The notes under the pieces were generated by a model that searched no databases, was not told the origin of the DNA, and saw only the letters and a program-made list of their open reading frames with translations. Position numbers and translations under genes: made by a program. From Penicillium oxalicum (taxonomy: Eukaryota; Ascomycota; Eurotiomycetes; Eurotiales; Aspergillaceae): a stretch of 64,000 nt of DNA. This document shows positions 51,001-63,111 of the stretch, one piece after another. The stretch spans positions 1,178,001 through 1,242,000 of the forward strand of contig NC_064650.1 in the NCBI RefSeq assembly GCF_001723175.1. The letters run 5' to 3'. Position 1 is the stretch's first letter; the number at the start of each line of letters is the position of its first letter.

Positions 51001-53079
51001 AAGAAGATTTGCCGGCGCCAACGCGACCGACGATACAGCTTAGCTCGCCCTTTCGAGCACTCAAGTCAATGTTCTTGAGAGCGGGAGTTGAGGAGTAACG
51101 GTCCCAGGTAAACGAGGCATCTCGAATACGGACAGATTCGTCGCCCACGTGTTCCACCGGATCCTCGTAGATGACGCTCTCGGTTTGCAGTTCCTCGGCG
51201 GTGAAGTATTCCACCAGGCGCTTGACAGCCACGGTTGACTCGATAACCGAGGTGATGACCATAGGCAAGATAGAAAGCGGGAATGTCAGGAGATTGAAAA
51301 GGGTCAGAGCCGGGAAGACAATATCGGTAGTCAGTGGTTTGTCGCTAGTCAATACGAAAACCGTGAAGGTGGAGCAGGATACAAGGAAAGGGGTCGACTG
51401 CCAAGTAAAGTTTGCGATACTCTGCGTTGCACCGATCTTGCGAAGGGTGTTGAGCTCCAAGTCATTTCGGATATGGCTGAGCTTGTTCATGAATGCTGTG
51501 TTCCAAGCGTAGAGCTTAATGCTCTTCATGTTGTTCAGAATTTCCGTCATCAAGCGGGTTCTAGAATCCTTGTTCTTCATCTGAGTGATTTGAAGCTTTT
51601 TCATCAATCTTGCGATGACACCGTTAAGCGGAATCATGAGGATCATGACACCCACGCCCGCGAACATGCTAAGGCCGACGAGCTGGTAGAGCGACACCAT
51701 ACACAAGACGATTTGAAACGGAGCCGACAGCAGCTGGGTTCCAAATTGCGTCAAGTCCGACAACCGCTGTTGGTCGACAGCCATGTGGTTGACAATATCA
51801 CCGGTAGTCTTTGAAGCGCGGCCTTCGCTCGACAGTCGTAGAGCCTTGGCATAGATCAGTGCAGTGAGAGATGACTTCACCCGCATACCGGTGTCAAAGG
51901 CACGCTGGAAGTATTGATGGAGGCAGCTGGTCTGACAGACTGAGACGACGAACATTGCCAGAGCAATGGCCACGCCGCGAATGACGGGCTGCGGGGTCGG
52001 GGTCCGATACGAATCGATGAAAGTGATCAAGTATCGCAGGAGTTGTGGTTGCACAAAGGCAAGAATATCGCTTCCCGATTTGATGATGGCACCTCGCATG
52101 TAGGGGCCTCCAAAGGCTTTGAACAAAGCGAGCCATAGAGAGGGGCTTTTCTTCTCAAGCTCCTCCCTCCATGCTGTATTCAGGTCATCTAGTGTGACCC
52201 TGGTAGTGTCGCGACGCCGAAGATTCCAAAGATCATCTTGAGTCAAGTAGTTCTTGTAGCCAAATTTCATCATCGGAGTCATCCAGCCAAAAGTGAGGAC
52301 CGAGAAGATGTCGGCGTAGTTGTACGGACATTCATCTTCGTCACCAAGGGCATCATACGCGCTCTGCTTCTTGGGAATAAAGTATTCCAGGACAAATTCG
52401 AGTAGCGAAAGACCCAGTGAGATGTTGACGCAGATAAAGTACGGCAGGAATTGAAGATAGGTCTTCTGCGAGACGAGAGATTGCAGCTTGATTGCGTATG
52501 CAATGATGAAGAAGAGCCAATAAAACAAGACGACACCATTGGGCTGTCGACTGCGCCAGTGCTCATAGTATTGAACCGAGAAGATCACTCCCAGCGACCC
52601 GAGCGCCGCGATTGACGACCAGAATCTGAAATCGGCGTAAAAGTTCTTGGGTTGGCTTTCGGCAAGCAAAGCAGCTTGAAGACCCGTGACGAGGATGAGA
52701 CCGGCAAGAACAACCTATAAGAGTGATCAAGAACCGACAAGATTAGCGTCGGTTGATAGAGAAAGATTTCGCAGGAAAGACGTACCAATTTAGCGTAGAA
52801 ATGCCAATTCTTCGCAACTGGTTGCTCGGTACGCTTCTTCAACAGCAGCCATAACGCCGCGAAACCAGCTAAGATGCCCCAAACGGCAACGATGGCAACG
52901 GTCACATCGACAAAGCACGAGGTGAGGTAGAATCCCTTCAAACTGACCGGGCCCCAACCCTCCGGGTCGCTGCAAAAAGCTTGTCGCTGAATATGGTCGT
53001 ATACGGAGGGCAGTGGTGATGGTTGGGGGCTACCGGTCGGAACCGTGCCCAGCACCCTCTGCATATGACCATCCGACAT
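48099..53079 (-). CDS. ycf1: YCF1/MRP-type ABC transporter (ABCC family), 6 exons
   Basis: Full-length ABCC exporter, by homology a vacuolar pump of glutathione conjugates and metal-glutathione complexes. Exons on -: 53079-52786, 52714-48963, 48893-48739, 48662-48594, 48530-48439, 48365-48099; 1542 residues, close to yeast Ycf1. An extra N-terminal membrane domain (TMD0) precedes TMD1. NBD1 has Walker A GRVGAGKSS (about 660) and signature LSGGQKARL (about 755) with DDVLSAVD. A linker at about 860-930 is acidic then basic, with an LRRASTAT stretch that resembles the phosphorylated R region of Ycf1. TMD2 follows, then NBD2 with Walker A GRTGAGKSS (about 1325), signature NLSQGQRQL (about 1427) and LDEAT. 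Four small introns cluster inside NBD2. Oriented head-to-head with VMS1. The subgroup (YCF1 versus another vacuolar MRP) is inferred from overall layout. Confidence 0.93.
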
Positions 53080-54547
53080 GGTTGGTGATAAGCGACAGCG
53101 CGCCGAATTCTCCTTCCGCAGTCACAGGCAGATACGGTGCAATGGTAAGAGAAGAAGGCCGTCCAGATCTTGAGCGGACTTTTGACTTCTCTTGACCGAC
53201 GGGTGACTGCAAGGGCTGCTTACTAAAAGCCTTAGTGGTTCCCCGGGGGCCCGAGCCAATCCGACCACTGGCCAGCCCCATCGTCGTCCAAAACCGATGC
53301 TTGCCCAGGGCGGTGGGTCGAGCTTGCTAACCCAAGGCGGAACCTCTTGCGCGTAGTCAAGATTCCCCAGATGACGTCCGCCACAACTCCAGTAGTCTTT
53401 TGGGAGATGGGCCTCTGGTGGTTCCTTGATCAAGTTGACTTTGATTCAACTCTTCTTCCAATCAGCCCACAATCAGCCAATCATCGTAAGCATCCATCTG
53501 AATTTCATCATGGAACAAAGATCTATCACTCCCTCTCCCCGGAATTCAGGGCTACAGAGTCTCGAATACGCACTGGTTTCGATCGACGATCATTCGATCA
53601 CGTGGATGGACAATTTGGCACGGCGATAAGCCTCCATAAAGCCGACTGCAGGTCGGCATTTCAGATTCGCCTCAATGGCGCTTTCATCAACACATTTGTA
53701 GCTACTAGTAGTACATTCTGCTAGACGTCGCAATGACTAGCTGCCGGACATCGCAGCGTTTGCTGTCAGCACACATCTCCCGGCCAAAGTACATGTGAAT
53801 AAGAGTCTCCTTGAGCTTCCAGCAGTTCACCACCCCAGTTAGACTGGATGGATGATTACTCGGATCTCCCCCGAGGCCGTGATCAGCCTAGTCCCTGCCC
53901 GCGCGCCTGCAGGTTGAATCATTCAAGATATGAGTCGGCCAACCGGGCTGGCAAATTCTACAAGCAAGATCCAGTCGGGTTCAAACCAGATTGCGTTAAT
54001 GTATCCCCTTCCATCGGGTAGCCATGGAAGCAATTTTAAAATGATCGTGTTGTCACTCGCCGGTGCGCCATGTGCCGACATATCCTTCCATCTCACCTTA
54101 GCTGAGAAGCGATGGTGAGTGAAGTGTTTGGAATACGTGTATATATGACGTGAGATGGGACTCCCGTCGCAAACTAAGTCTTTGTGGGGTTTGTGGCAAG
54201 CATGAGTCAGGGCACTAGATCATTCGAACCTCGATCGGGCACCTCTTTGGTATTATGGGGCTCGGCTTGAGTTTTCCTCCCTACCGCTGTGTATTATACT
54301 TAAATTGAACGCGATATTCTTCCAGGGCGTGGATTACCTCAAAGGCCGATCTAGCTGACCAAGATAGTTGGGCCAATTATTCAAAGTCCGTCTACGTTTA
54401 AACGTTGTGACTGATCTCCGGGCAGACGATCGAACTGCTGCCCGGATTCCATCCGAGGGCGGTAAGAGCCTGTTTGCCTGCGTCATTGGAGGGGCTTCGA
54501 GATCTCTACCAACATCTTTTCAAGCGCATTTGACACACTGCGCCAAA
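53080..54547. promoter_or_regulatory. Shared upstream region of divergent ycf1 and vms1
   Basis: About 1.47 kb separates the two start codons. CCAAT boxes lie at 53256-53260, 53477-53481 and 54373-54377; CACGTG at 53599-53604; a TGAGTCA (Gcn4/AP-1 type) at 54203-54209, 345 bp upstream of VMS1. No canonical Yap1 TTACTAA site was seen. No gene is evident between the two. Confidence 0.5.
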
Positions 54548-56542
54548 ATGGGAGATTCGCACCGGATGGAGGAACTTCTCAAACGACCTCTCTACGGTTC
54601 GTATACTTCACTGTGATCTCTGGGCTTGAAAACTCTGCTAATCCGCACAGTCTTCGATCTACCCCCGGAGCTCCTCACAACCCTACGCGCAAAGACCGCG
54701 GCGCAAGGTGATGCTGGGCAGTCCCACGAGGCAGCCAACGTCCAGATCCGCGACCCTGAAACCACCGCCCAGGAAGCGACTATCGCAACATCCACACTAT
54801 GTTCGCTTTGCAAAGTGACCTACTCTAATGTGCAGGAGCAGCGGAGTCACGTTCGCTCCGACCATCATCGTTACAACCTCAAAGCACAATTGCGAGGAAA
54901 TGCGCCGTTGGATGAGGATCAGTTTGCCAAGGCGGTGGGTGAGCTTGACGAGTCAATATCGGGATCGGAGTCCTCAGAAACGGAGGAGGATGAAGCTGAC
55001 GAGACCGGCGACACGACGCTCGTGGCCCTACTGAAGAAGCAAGCCAAGCTTGCCGACAAAACCGAGGATGCGACCGAAATCTCAACCCCAAATACGCCCA
55101 AAAATCCTCTGTTCTGGTTCTCCAGTTCATCCCTGCCTTCCAATAAGTCTCTGGGAATCTATCGCGCGATTTTCTCAGATGTTGAGCAACAGGCACCTGC
55201 TCACCTCGTTGAATCATTGCAAAAGAAGCAACTCGAGCCTATCAGACCGCAAGCTCAACAAAAACAAAATCAGCAGAGCGTCTCGAGCAAGAGTCCACAC
55301 ATCTTCATGTGCATGATAGGCGGTGGGCATTTTGCGGCGATGTTGGTCTCCCTGGCGCCGGAAATTCACCGCAAACAGGGTGGCATAGAAGAGCGTCAGG
55401 CCAAGGTGATTGCGCACAAAACCTTTCATCGATACACAACACGAAGGAAGCAAGGTGGCTCGCAATCGGCGAGCGATGCTACTAGGGGGGCTGCTCACTC
55501 TGCCGGATCGAGTCTTCGTCGATACAACGAGGTTGCGCTTGAGAAGGATATCCGTGAGCTTCTTGCCGATTGGCGGGAAATGATCGACAGTGCAGAACTT
55601 CTCTTCGTGCGCGCAACGGGCAAGAATAACAGAAGGATTCTCTTCGAGAAATATGAGGGGAACGCTTTGAAGCCGAATGATCATCGTCTGCGAGGGTTCC
55701 CCTTCAATACCCGTCGGGCCACGCAAGGCGAGCTCTTGCGTTGCTTCAAGGAACTGACTCGTGTGAAGATCAGCGAGATTGACGAGGCTGCTCTGGCAGC
55801 TGCAGCGGAGGTGGCCAAGCAAAAGGAAGAAGCCAAGAGCATTGCCCCTCGCCCACAGCCTCAGAAGCCTAAGCTATCTCCAGAAGAGGAAGCGGCCCTG
55901 CTACACACATCCCAGATTCAGGCCCTCATTCGGCGGTCCAAAGTCCCGGCTTTGATGTCCTACCTCATGAATAATTCAATACCTACGTCGTTCCGATTCC
56001 ATCCTGTGGAATTGCCCCAGAATTTCCGCTGCCCCACGCCTCTTCATCTCGCCGCCAATAATGATAGCCCTGCTGTCGTGACTGCCCTTCTCACCCGTGC
56101 AAATGCCGACCCAACGGCTACCAGTGGAGAGGGCCGCACGCCATTTGAGCTCTGTGGCGAACGCGCTACTCGTGATGCCTTTCGCATTGCCCGTCACGAA
56201 CTCGGGGAGTCCAAGTGGGATTGGACAGCGGCTAAAGTTCCACCTGCGATTTCCAAGGCTGATTCAGCTGTGCGTCTCGAGAGGGAAAAGCAAGAAGCAC
56301 TTGAGGAAGAGGCAAACCGCCGCAAAGCCAGCCTGGAACGTCTCAAGAAGGAAGAGGCCGAGAGAAATGCACAGCAGATCGCCAAATCAGGTGGTAGGCT
56401 TCTGGGGGCCGTGGAAAAGACTGCTGCGGATAAGCGCGACGAAGAGACTCGAGGTATGACTCCGGAGATGAGGATGAGACTAGAAAGGGAGCGCCGAGCA
56501 CGAGCAGCGGAAGAGCGTTTCCGGAGAATGCAAGGAAATTAA
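54548..56542 (+). CDS. vms1: VMS1/ANKZF1 peptidyl-tRNA hydrolase, ribosome quality control, 2 exons
   Basis: Releases stalled nascent chains from 60S-bound peptidyl-tRNA and protects mitochondria from their toxicity; partners with Cdc48/p97. Exons 54548-54596 and 54651-56542 (646 residues; phase-1 junction RPLY/VFDLPPELL). In order: a C2H2-type zinc finger near 70-100 (LCSLCKVTYS, then RSHVRSDHH), an acidic Ser-rich stretch, the VLRF1 release-factor-like domain from about 235 (FMCMIGGGHFAAMLV) with the catalytic GGSQ glutamine at Q288 (KQGGSQSASD), coiled coil and proline-rich linker, ankyrin repeats (TPLHLAANNDSPAVVTALL, RTPFELCGE) at about 490-555, a charged coiled coil, and a C-terminal VCP-interacting motif (RLERERRARAAEERFRR). 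All elements of a functional Vms1 are present. The FHA kinase follows 413 bp downstream on the same strand. Confidence 0.95.
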
Positions 56543-56955
56543 TATCCTCAGCTACAAGTTGTCGACAGGTCACCTTCCAAGCAAGATCCCTCTCCCGTGA
56601 ATCATGTGCCATGTGATATAGAGCGATGTACTCATGAATGAATAGAGAAGCCTCATAAATCAACGAAGTACTGTTTTGCGGCTCCTCTGGTTGAAGCAGA
56701 CTTGGTGCGTGCCCTATTGGGGCAGCAGGTAGTCACATGTAGTTAGATGTGGTGGTCAAAGGTTTGTTGAGGCCTTCTGTGCGCACAAACGCGTAACCCT
56801 ACTTCACATTTCTTCATTTCACAACACTCATCCTTTCTCTTCAACTCGAGCACCGCGCAGCCTCTGCTGATCCATCAACTTCTTCCGCTTAGTCGCTGAC
56901 ATTGCTCACATTCTGCTAATTTTTAAATCTGACTCGCAAAGGAAACGAGTCTACC
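56543..56955. promoter_or_regulatory. Intergenic region between vms1 and the FHA kinase gene
   Basis: 413 bp. The second half (56795-56950) is C/T-rich and suits a promoter/5' leader. No regulatory site stands out. Confidence 0.45.
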
Positions 56956-59366
56956 ATGGCTTCCACAACTTGTTCGTCCCAGGATGAAGGGTTCCATGTG
57001 GGCAGTCTGACTCTGCAGGACCCTCTCACTCGGAAGACACTCACCACTGTGGAGGTTTATAGCAATCTGGAGGTCTTCATCGGACGAGATGCAAGGACTT
57101 GGTAAGCATTGTGATTCCCATTTGGTTGTTGCAGCTTGTTGATCTTGACGGCGAACTAACGCCAATGAAGCCAAATTCATATGGCAAGCCCATTTGTCTC
57201 AAACAAGCATGTGCGCATCTACACTGTAGTGTATGATCGCCAAGACCTCCAAAATGTTCCTCCACTGGTATTCGCCGAGGACCTGTCAATGAACGGCACC
57301 TACTGGAACGGCTATCTCATGGAGAGAGAGCATGGCAGCTCACTCATCAGTGATGGCGACACACTTGAGATAGCCGGCCATGGTCAGATTCACTTCAGAT
57401 CTGCCTATCCCGCAACAGACAATCAGTTCACAGAGCTGCAGCAAATGGAATTCGAGGTGAGAGACAATTAGCCTACACCACGCAATCTCCAATCAAAATT
57501 GACCTGTCCTTATTCAGAAAATCCGAGACAAATATGTCATGACGCAGCGTGTGCTGGGCTCTGGTGCCTTTGGCAGGGTGCACATGGCTTATGCAGCGAA
57601 GACTGGTCGGCAATTTGCCTGCAAAGTTGTCGACCTGAACGCCATGGCAGCACAGGTGCGAGGAGACTCGGGCGGAGAAAAGAAGTCCAAGTTCTTCTCC
57701 AAAAGACCTCAGCTCTTTGCGAAGCGCAAATCCACAAAAGCGAAGCCTTGGAAGGCATATGCACCGGTTCTGAAAAGAATCGAGATGCAGAAGCGAGAGG
57801 CCATCTTTCTCGCTACACTGTCGCATGTAAGTTCCCACTTCAGTTCTTACTTCCAAGATCAAAGGAGAGGAGGCTGAATGATTCATAGCCAAACATTCTC
57901 TGCGCGGAGAGGGTGTTCCAGTCAACCGAGACGATGTAAGTTCACAGTCTGGCCAGAGTACCATGTTCACCCTCGTCTGACGCATTCGAAAAATTTAGCT
58001 TCATGCTCACCGAACTCGTCACGCAAGGCGATCTCCTTTCCTTCGTGCGCAAAAATGGTGGGAGGCTACATGAAGACACGTCCGCCCTGATCGTCCGACA
58101 AGTCCTTCTCGCCCTCGAGTATCTCCATGACCGGGGGATCGTACATCGCGATGTCAAGCCGGATAATATATTGGTCACATCGCTCGGGCATGGTGGAAGG
58201 ATTGTGCTGGCTGATTTCGGATGTGCAAGATGGATCGAGCAGCCTTCGCAAAGGATGCACAGTCTTGTCGGGACCCGTGAATACTGCGCACCGTATGTTT
58301 GCCTTTGACATGGTATTATCATAGCTACATCCACTGACTCATTGAATGTAGTGAACTGCAGCCATTGACCGAGAGGGGCTACAGCAAGTCTGTTGACATG
58401 TGGGCGCTGGGCTGTACCACTGCAGTGATCTTGGTTGGGGATACTCCATTCAACCAGCACAATCGAAGCTATGAGGAGGCCTTGCGGATATTGGAAGCGG
58501 ACATGGAAACCCACGGAATCAGCTCCAGGCCTCGAGACTTCCTGCGGCGGCTGCTCATTCTCGCTGAAAATCAACGGATGGATGTGAAGCAAGCCTTGCA
58601 GCACGCTTGGTTTACCGATCCTTCACAAGCTGGATGGTTCATCGAAATGTACCACGATGTGACTGCGTCCTGGACGCCGCGCGTTGCCAGAGAACCCATC
58701 ACAGTTGATTTAGACAGCACCCCGGGTCCTTCCGTGTCTGAGTGTGCCTCTTCAGGTATTGGCCTGGACACGATGCCTGCAGAGCCCCGAATAGAAGATT
58801 GGCATCACTTGGGTGGAGATAGCACGAACAAAGTCCTTGAAAGCTCGTGGGAAAATCTTGGTGCCACGGGAGCCAAGCCCATGATTTCCACCTCAACCTC
58901 CATGCCAAAGATTTCCAGTCATGTGCCCTTGGTCCCGAAACAGGCGGATAGAGAGCAAGCTGTTGTTGAGTCTGAAGAGTTTGAGTTTGTAAGTCAGGTT
59001 AAGCGCGAGCAGCTTGACCGACCAAGAGTGGAGAGAAAATTCCTGTATGTTTCTTCTTGTGATCGTTTGCATGGTTCCAGAATTTTACCGAAGGTTGGGT
59101 CGACTATTCACCGCAAGAGCGCAGTCGCTAAACCCATATTCACAGTCGAGGCGGCAAATGGCTTGGAAAACTCCTTCCCTTCGCGACAGGGGCTTCTTGA
59201 AAGTGCTGCAGTTTCACGTGAGAGCCCACCCAGTTCGAAAAGACCCCGGAGAGATGACAGTGACGACCTCGACCAGGTCTATGAGGAGATTTTCAATCCA
59301 GTCACTGGAAAGCGGAAGCGGCTCGCCTACGGCAGAGGCTTTGATGTCCTGAGTTGGATGTTGTGA
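56956..59366 (+). CDS. FHA-domain serine/threonine kinase (Chk2/Mek1 type), 6 exons
   Basis: Checkpoint-type kinase: an N-terminal FHA domain that binds phosphothreonine, followed by a CAMK-group kinase domain. Exons 56956-57101, 57171-57456, 57518-57826, 57889-57935, 57999-58292, 58352-59366; 698 residues. FHA residues: FIGRD, SNKH and NGTYWNG. Kinase: glycine loop GSGAFGRV (158-165), K180 in [15 protein letters not shown] with D314, ADFGCAR with D335, [17 protein letters not shown] Lys-rich insertion of about 40 residues lies between the K180 strand and helix C. The C-terminal 250 residues are mostly disordered and end with a conserved-looking basic segment ([15 protein letters not shown]). 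With one FHA domain it could be a Cds1/Chk2 or a meiotic Mek1 orthologue; sequence alone does not settle this. A GTAAGT at 58989 may mark an extra frame-preserving intron (58989-59093). Confidence 0.9.
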
Positions 59367-62182
59367 CGTAGGCTGGCGCTTAGTCTGGAGAAGGCTACTA
59401 GGGGCGAGGCGGCGATTCTGCGGTTAGGGGAAGTGAGAAGTTTGCTAGTTTTATGATTCATCATGTAGTGTGCAGCGATGGAGTTTTGACGCCGAGATCA
59501 CTTACTTTGTATGAATGAATGACCTGATATGTTAATCTGCTCAGTACAAGAGCATGGTTTTAATTTCAATGCATCCCGAGCTATCTCGGGTATAGACGGG
59601 AGCTTTCGACCGGTAAGCTATTCCACTCGTTTGCAAAAACACGATGGCAGAGGGGTGAAGCAGACACTTCAAATCAGAAAGTGGCATGGGCGATGACGGT
59701 ATTTGAAATGTAATCTAGAAATGCTTAGAGATTCTGCAATGTTAAAATGCGAATTTCGTTCACAAGTATGATCAAATGGAGTACAAGGCCGGGCAAGCGC
59801 AACTGCGTGTGAGGAGGGCCCGACAACTGACAAACGACAAACGACAGACTTGTAGGCACCGCAGAGTTCCGCTTCTAATGAGTTCCGGCGCAGCCACGAC
59901 CTTTTTTGCGGCAAGTGGGAAAAGAGGAGTCTTTTTATTCTGACTTGTAATTTGGACATTCTATTTAGCCTGAAGTAGTCGTTGATAATGTCGCAGAGAG
60001 TCACGTCGTTATATATAAGGTCACTAGGTTGAAATCGAAAACACTAGCCTATCGGCGAGCTGTTTCCGCTAACACATAATGTGAGGACTAGGTGTCGCAT
60101 ATTGATGACAGTAGATGCCAGCTCGGTATATTCATGGAATACCATATTCTCAATACTGCCACGTTTATAGATGTACTCTTGCTCCCTGAATTTCATAAAT
60201 CCTCTAGGGAGAGTTGCCTGTTTGCAGAATGAAGCCGATGTTGGAATCGAACAGGTTCCAATAACCTCCGGCCTCCATAGAGGTCGGTGTTATTGACTTC
60301 AATAGACGTTGATCCAGAGGAGGTCAGTACACATATGCTTGAACAAGGCGGATTGGAGGTAACACTTGTACAGATTCTCACCGTGGTACCTACGATCTAG
60401 CCTGAGAATTTCAATCGGGTACCCAGTTCATCCAGCCCATAACCAGACAGCATATTCAACAAAGCTCTCTGAATTCAACCTAGAACTCCTCAAGACATCA
60501 TATCGAGATGAAAAAGATGCTTATTCTCATACAAAGATCAGATCCTGGTTTTTTGACTGGGTCTGGAACCGAGAGACGCGTTTATTATGGTGCGGCTGGA
60601 GTCTGTCGATGAGGTGTGGCCGTTGCTGTACTCTGATTCCAATTCAGACAAGATTTAGAAGAACAGCAGGGTTAAATAAAGACAATGATACCGTAAATCA
60701 GTTGTTTCCCGCAGACCATAACACGTACTAGGGATTGCCAAAAGCAGACAGTCACTGTTGAGCGTACGTGTATACTCAGCCATTCTTCCCATTCATGACT
60801 ACTGTAACTCCCTGGTCGGAATTGACAAGGCAACCGTGGGACCAAAGTGTCCTGCATGGCACAGTCCACCTGACCAGACTGAGGGCTTGACATGATTTGA
60901 CCAGGGAGCGATTCCGGGGTATCGGATCTCATCCGGCGCGCCCGGGGACTGCGATTGAATCTGATCCCCTCTCTCTTCCTTTTTTTTTGTTTGCCCCTTG
61001 CATCAAGGCTGAAAAGAGGAGGGGGTGAAGAGGGCTGGGGGTAAGGGGGAGGGGGAAGGAAAAGATGTCAAGATGGGAACGATATCTCCTCGAGGGTCCT
61101 GGAGTGAAGGGCAGAGAAAGAGAGAGCGTGTGTTCCTGGCACAGGCATGAATTGCCCTTTCTGAGCTTGTCCAAGGATGTTTCAGATTTGTCCAGGGCCG
61201 ACAGTGCCCTGTCCTTGTCGTGGGAGCGTGACTGAATAATGGTTCTCATTCAAGCAACCTACGGACAAGGATCGAATCGTTTCTACTTTCTACTGGCTGA
61301 GGGGAGTCTATTCTCCATGAACGGTTTGCCTGAAATGACTCGAAGAACGTGGATTGTACCGGTCAGAATCGTGGACGGGATTGATGGCCCTGCCATGAGC
61401 TGTGATGGAAGCATGAATGCTGCACGCCCGCCATTCGGCATGCTGATGGTGTGCATGATCGTCATGCGAGATAGGAACAAAGCCACGAGGACCGTGGCGG
61501 GTCGATCCCGGAGTACTGCAGTCAAAACCACGGCTCAGATTGCTGGTTCGTGATGGAAGAACGCTCGAGGGCAGTCGATGCAAGGAGGGTAGACAAAGGG
61601 AAAGGGAAAAAAAAGGGACTTTGGTCGCGCCAGACAAAGGTCTTTCTTTACTCCAAAGGATTCTTTTTGACGAACAAGGAACAAGTTGAGTTCACTCCCT
61701 GATCTGCTCGAAGATACATTGTCATGAATGGGGAAGGACAAGTGATGCGGCCTCGTAGGCCTCTGACGTCCGGCAGAGGCAGCGGACCAGGAAGTCTCTG
61801 AGATGGCCGGCCACGAGTCTTGTAATGGAACACTGGTTAGGGCTAAATTACCTTGTCAAATAGTATACTTCAGTAACATGACCTATTGTACTTCTTTACG
61901 CGCCTGATTCTGTCTGCCCGTATGCCATGAGGACAGACAAACTAACAGCAACCTTGCAGATATCCGGCTATTGAAAGACGGCTTCGGCACTCTGTAGACT
62001 GCAGTCAGCACAAAGTGCTCCCTTCACTCACACCCGAGACTTCAAGAAGCCCAGACCGCAGATCTCCAATCATTCCACGAGAACCGATTGGAATGTCAGC
62101 CATCTTCACGGTCAGGGCTGAGCAGAACGCAAGTCTGAGACATGTGACATAGGGCATCTCTGATTGGCCTGATTAAGCCCCC

Positions 62183-62258
62183 GGCAGACGCGCTCTGCGC
62201 GTCTGCCACGCGTGACGCACGCGATGGACACGCGACGGACACGCGACACGCGGGCGCG
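62183..62258. repeat. CpG-rich hairpin followed by an ACGCG cluster
   Basis: ggcagacgcg (62183-62192) pairs perfectly with cgcgtctgcc (62198-62207) around a 5-nt loop. It is followed by five ACGCG motifs in about 45 bp, including ACGCGT at 62208-62213, and a perfect 11-bp tandem repeat ggacacgcgac at 62226-62236 and 62237-62247. ACGCGT is the MCB core bound by the cell-cycle factor MBF in yeasts. There is no gene within 2 kb in the window. Confidence 0.75.
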
Positions 62259-63095
62259 TTTCATTCCCGTTGGAGTCTCAAGGGGGAAGAGAAAGCAGCC
62301 TGCGACAGGAATTCCCAGCAGGAGCAAACTCATCAGAGACATTCGGACCTCGTTTGACCCTCGTCAAGGAGATTTGGAGGAATGAGAGGGTACACTCCAT
62401 ACTACAGAGGCGATGGATAGTGTACTCAGCGGAGGCGGTAATCTAGGACTACAGTAGCATGTTCACAGGTCTGCCTGCCAGTTCACCCTCCAGGGCCGGA
62501 GGGGAAGGTCTCTAGGGACGAAATCACCGTCAACTGGCCTCCCGTCATCTCCTGAGCAAAGATTGAGCGGTTGCAATGGATGATTAAAATGTAGCCGGTC
62601 GCCACATGATGCAATGGCCGAACGAAGATCAAGAAAAAAAAATAGCACCGATCCAGCATGATGAGGTCGTCCGCCGAGAGCCATCGCATGAGCCTGCACG
62701 TCATGGCCATTGCATCACCAGTCGCACTAGCGCCTTCAGCCTGAGATGGGTTCCAATCTGGTACCTTTGCTTTTTCTTTTTCTGTTGTGCTGAAGAAATA
62801 CGGTCATAATGATGCCGATCATGGATTCACAATGAGAGCGTCGAGTCCAGCTATCTGATATGATCATACCACGAGAAATTGATGCGACTGTATACTCTGG
62901 CAATCCAACCCGCAGGCTACGCTATCTACACTGCGACTGGGAGGATGGCGGGTGGTCGGCCGAATCAGGAAATGTAATGGACCGTGAAAGATCCTCAGGG
63001 AGCATGGATCAGTGCACGATCCCGGGGAAAAAGCCACCACTGCAGAAACACGCACGAACACGCCCACACGGTCATTGGCGTCGTGAGTCGTGTTC

Positions 63096-63111
63096 GGGGG
63101 GGGGGGGGGGG
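63096..63111. repeat. G16 homopolymer
   Basis: Sixteen consecutive G in non-coding DNA, similar to the tracts of the central gene-poor region. Confidence 0.85.

Noticed and set aside
59045..59080. 36-nt GTATGT..CCAG intron in the FHA kinase
   Set aside because: Too short for fungal spliceosomal introns; the frame is also open without it.
60205..60300. tRNA-like B-box (GTTCGATTC) on the minus strand
   Set aside because: The T-arm stem does not pair, and no A-box or acceptor stem is found at the right distance.
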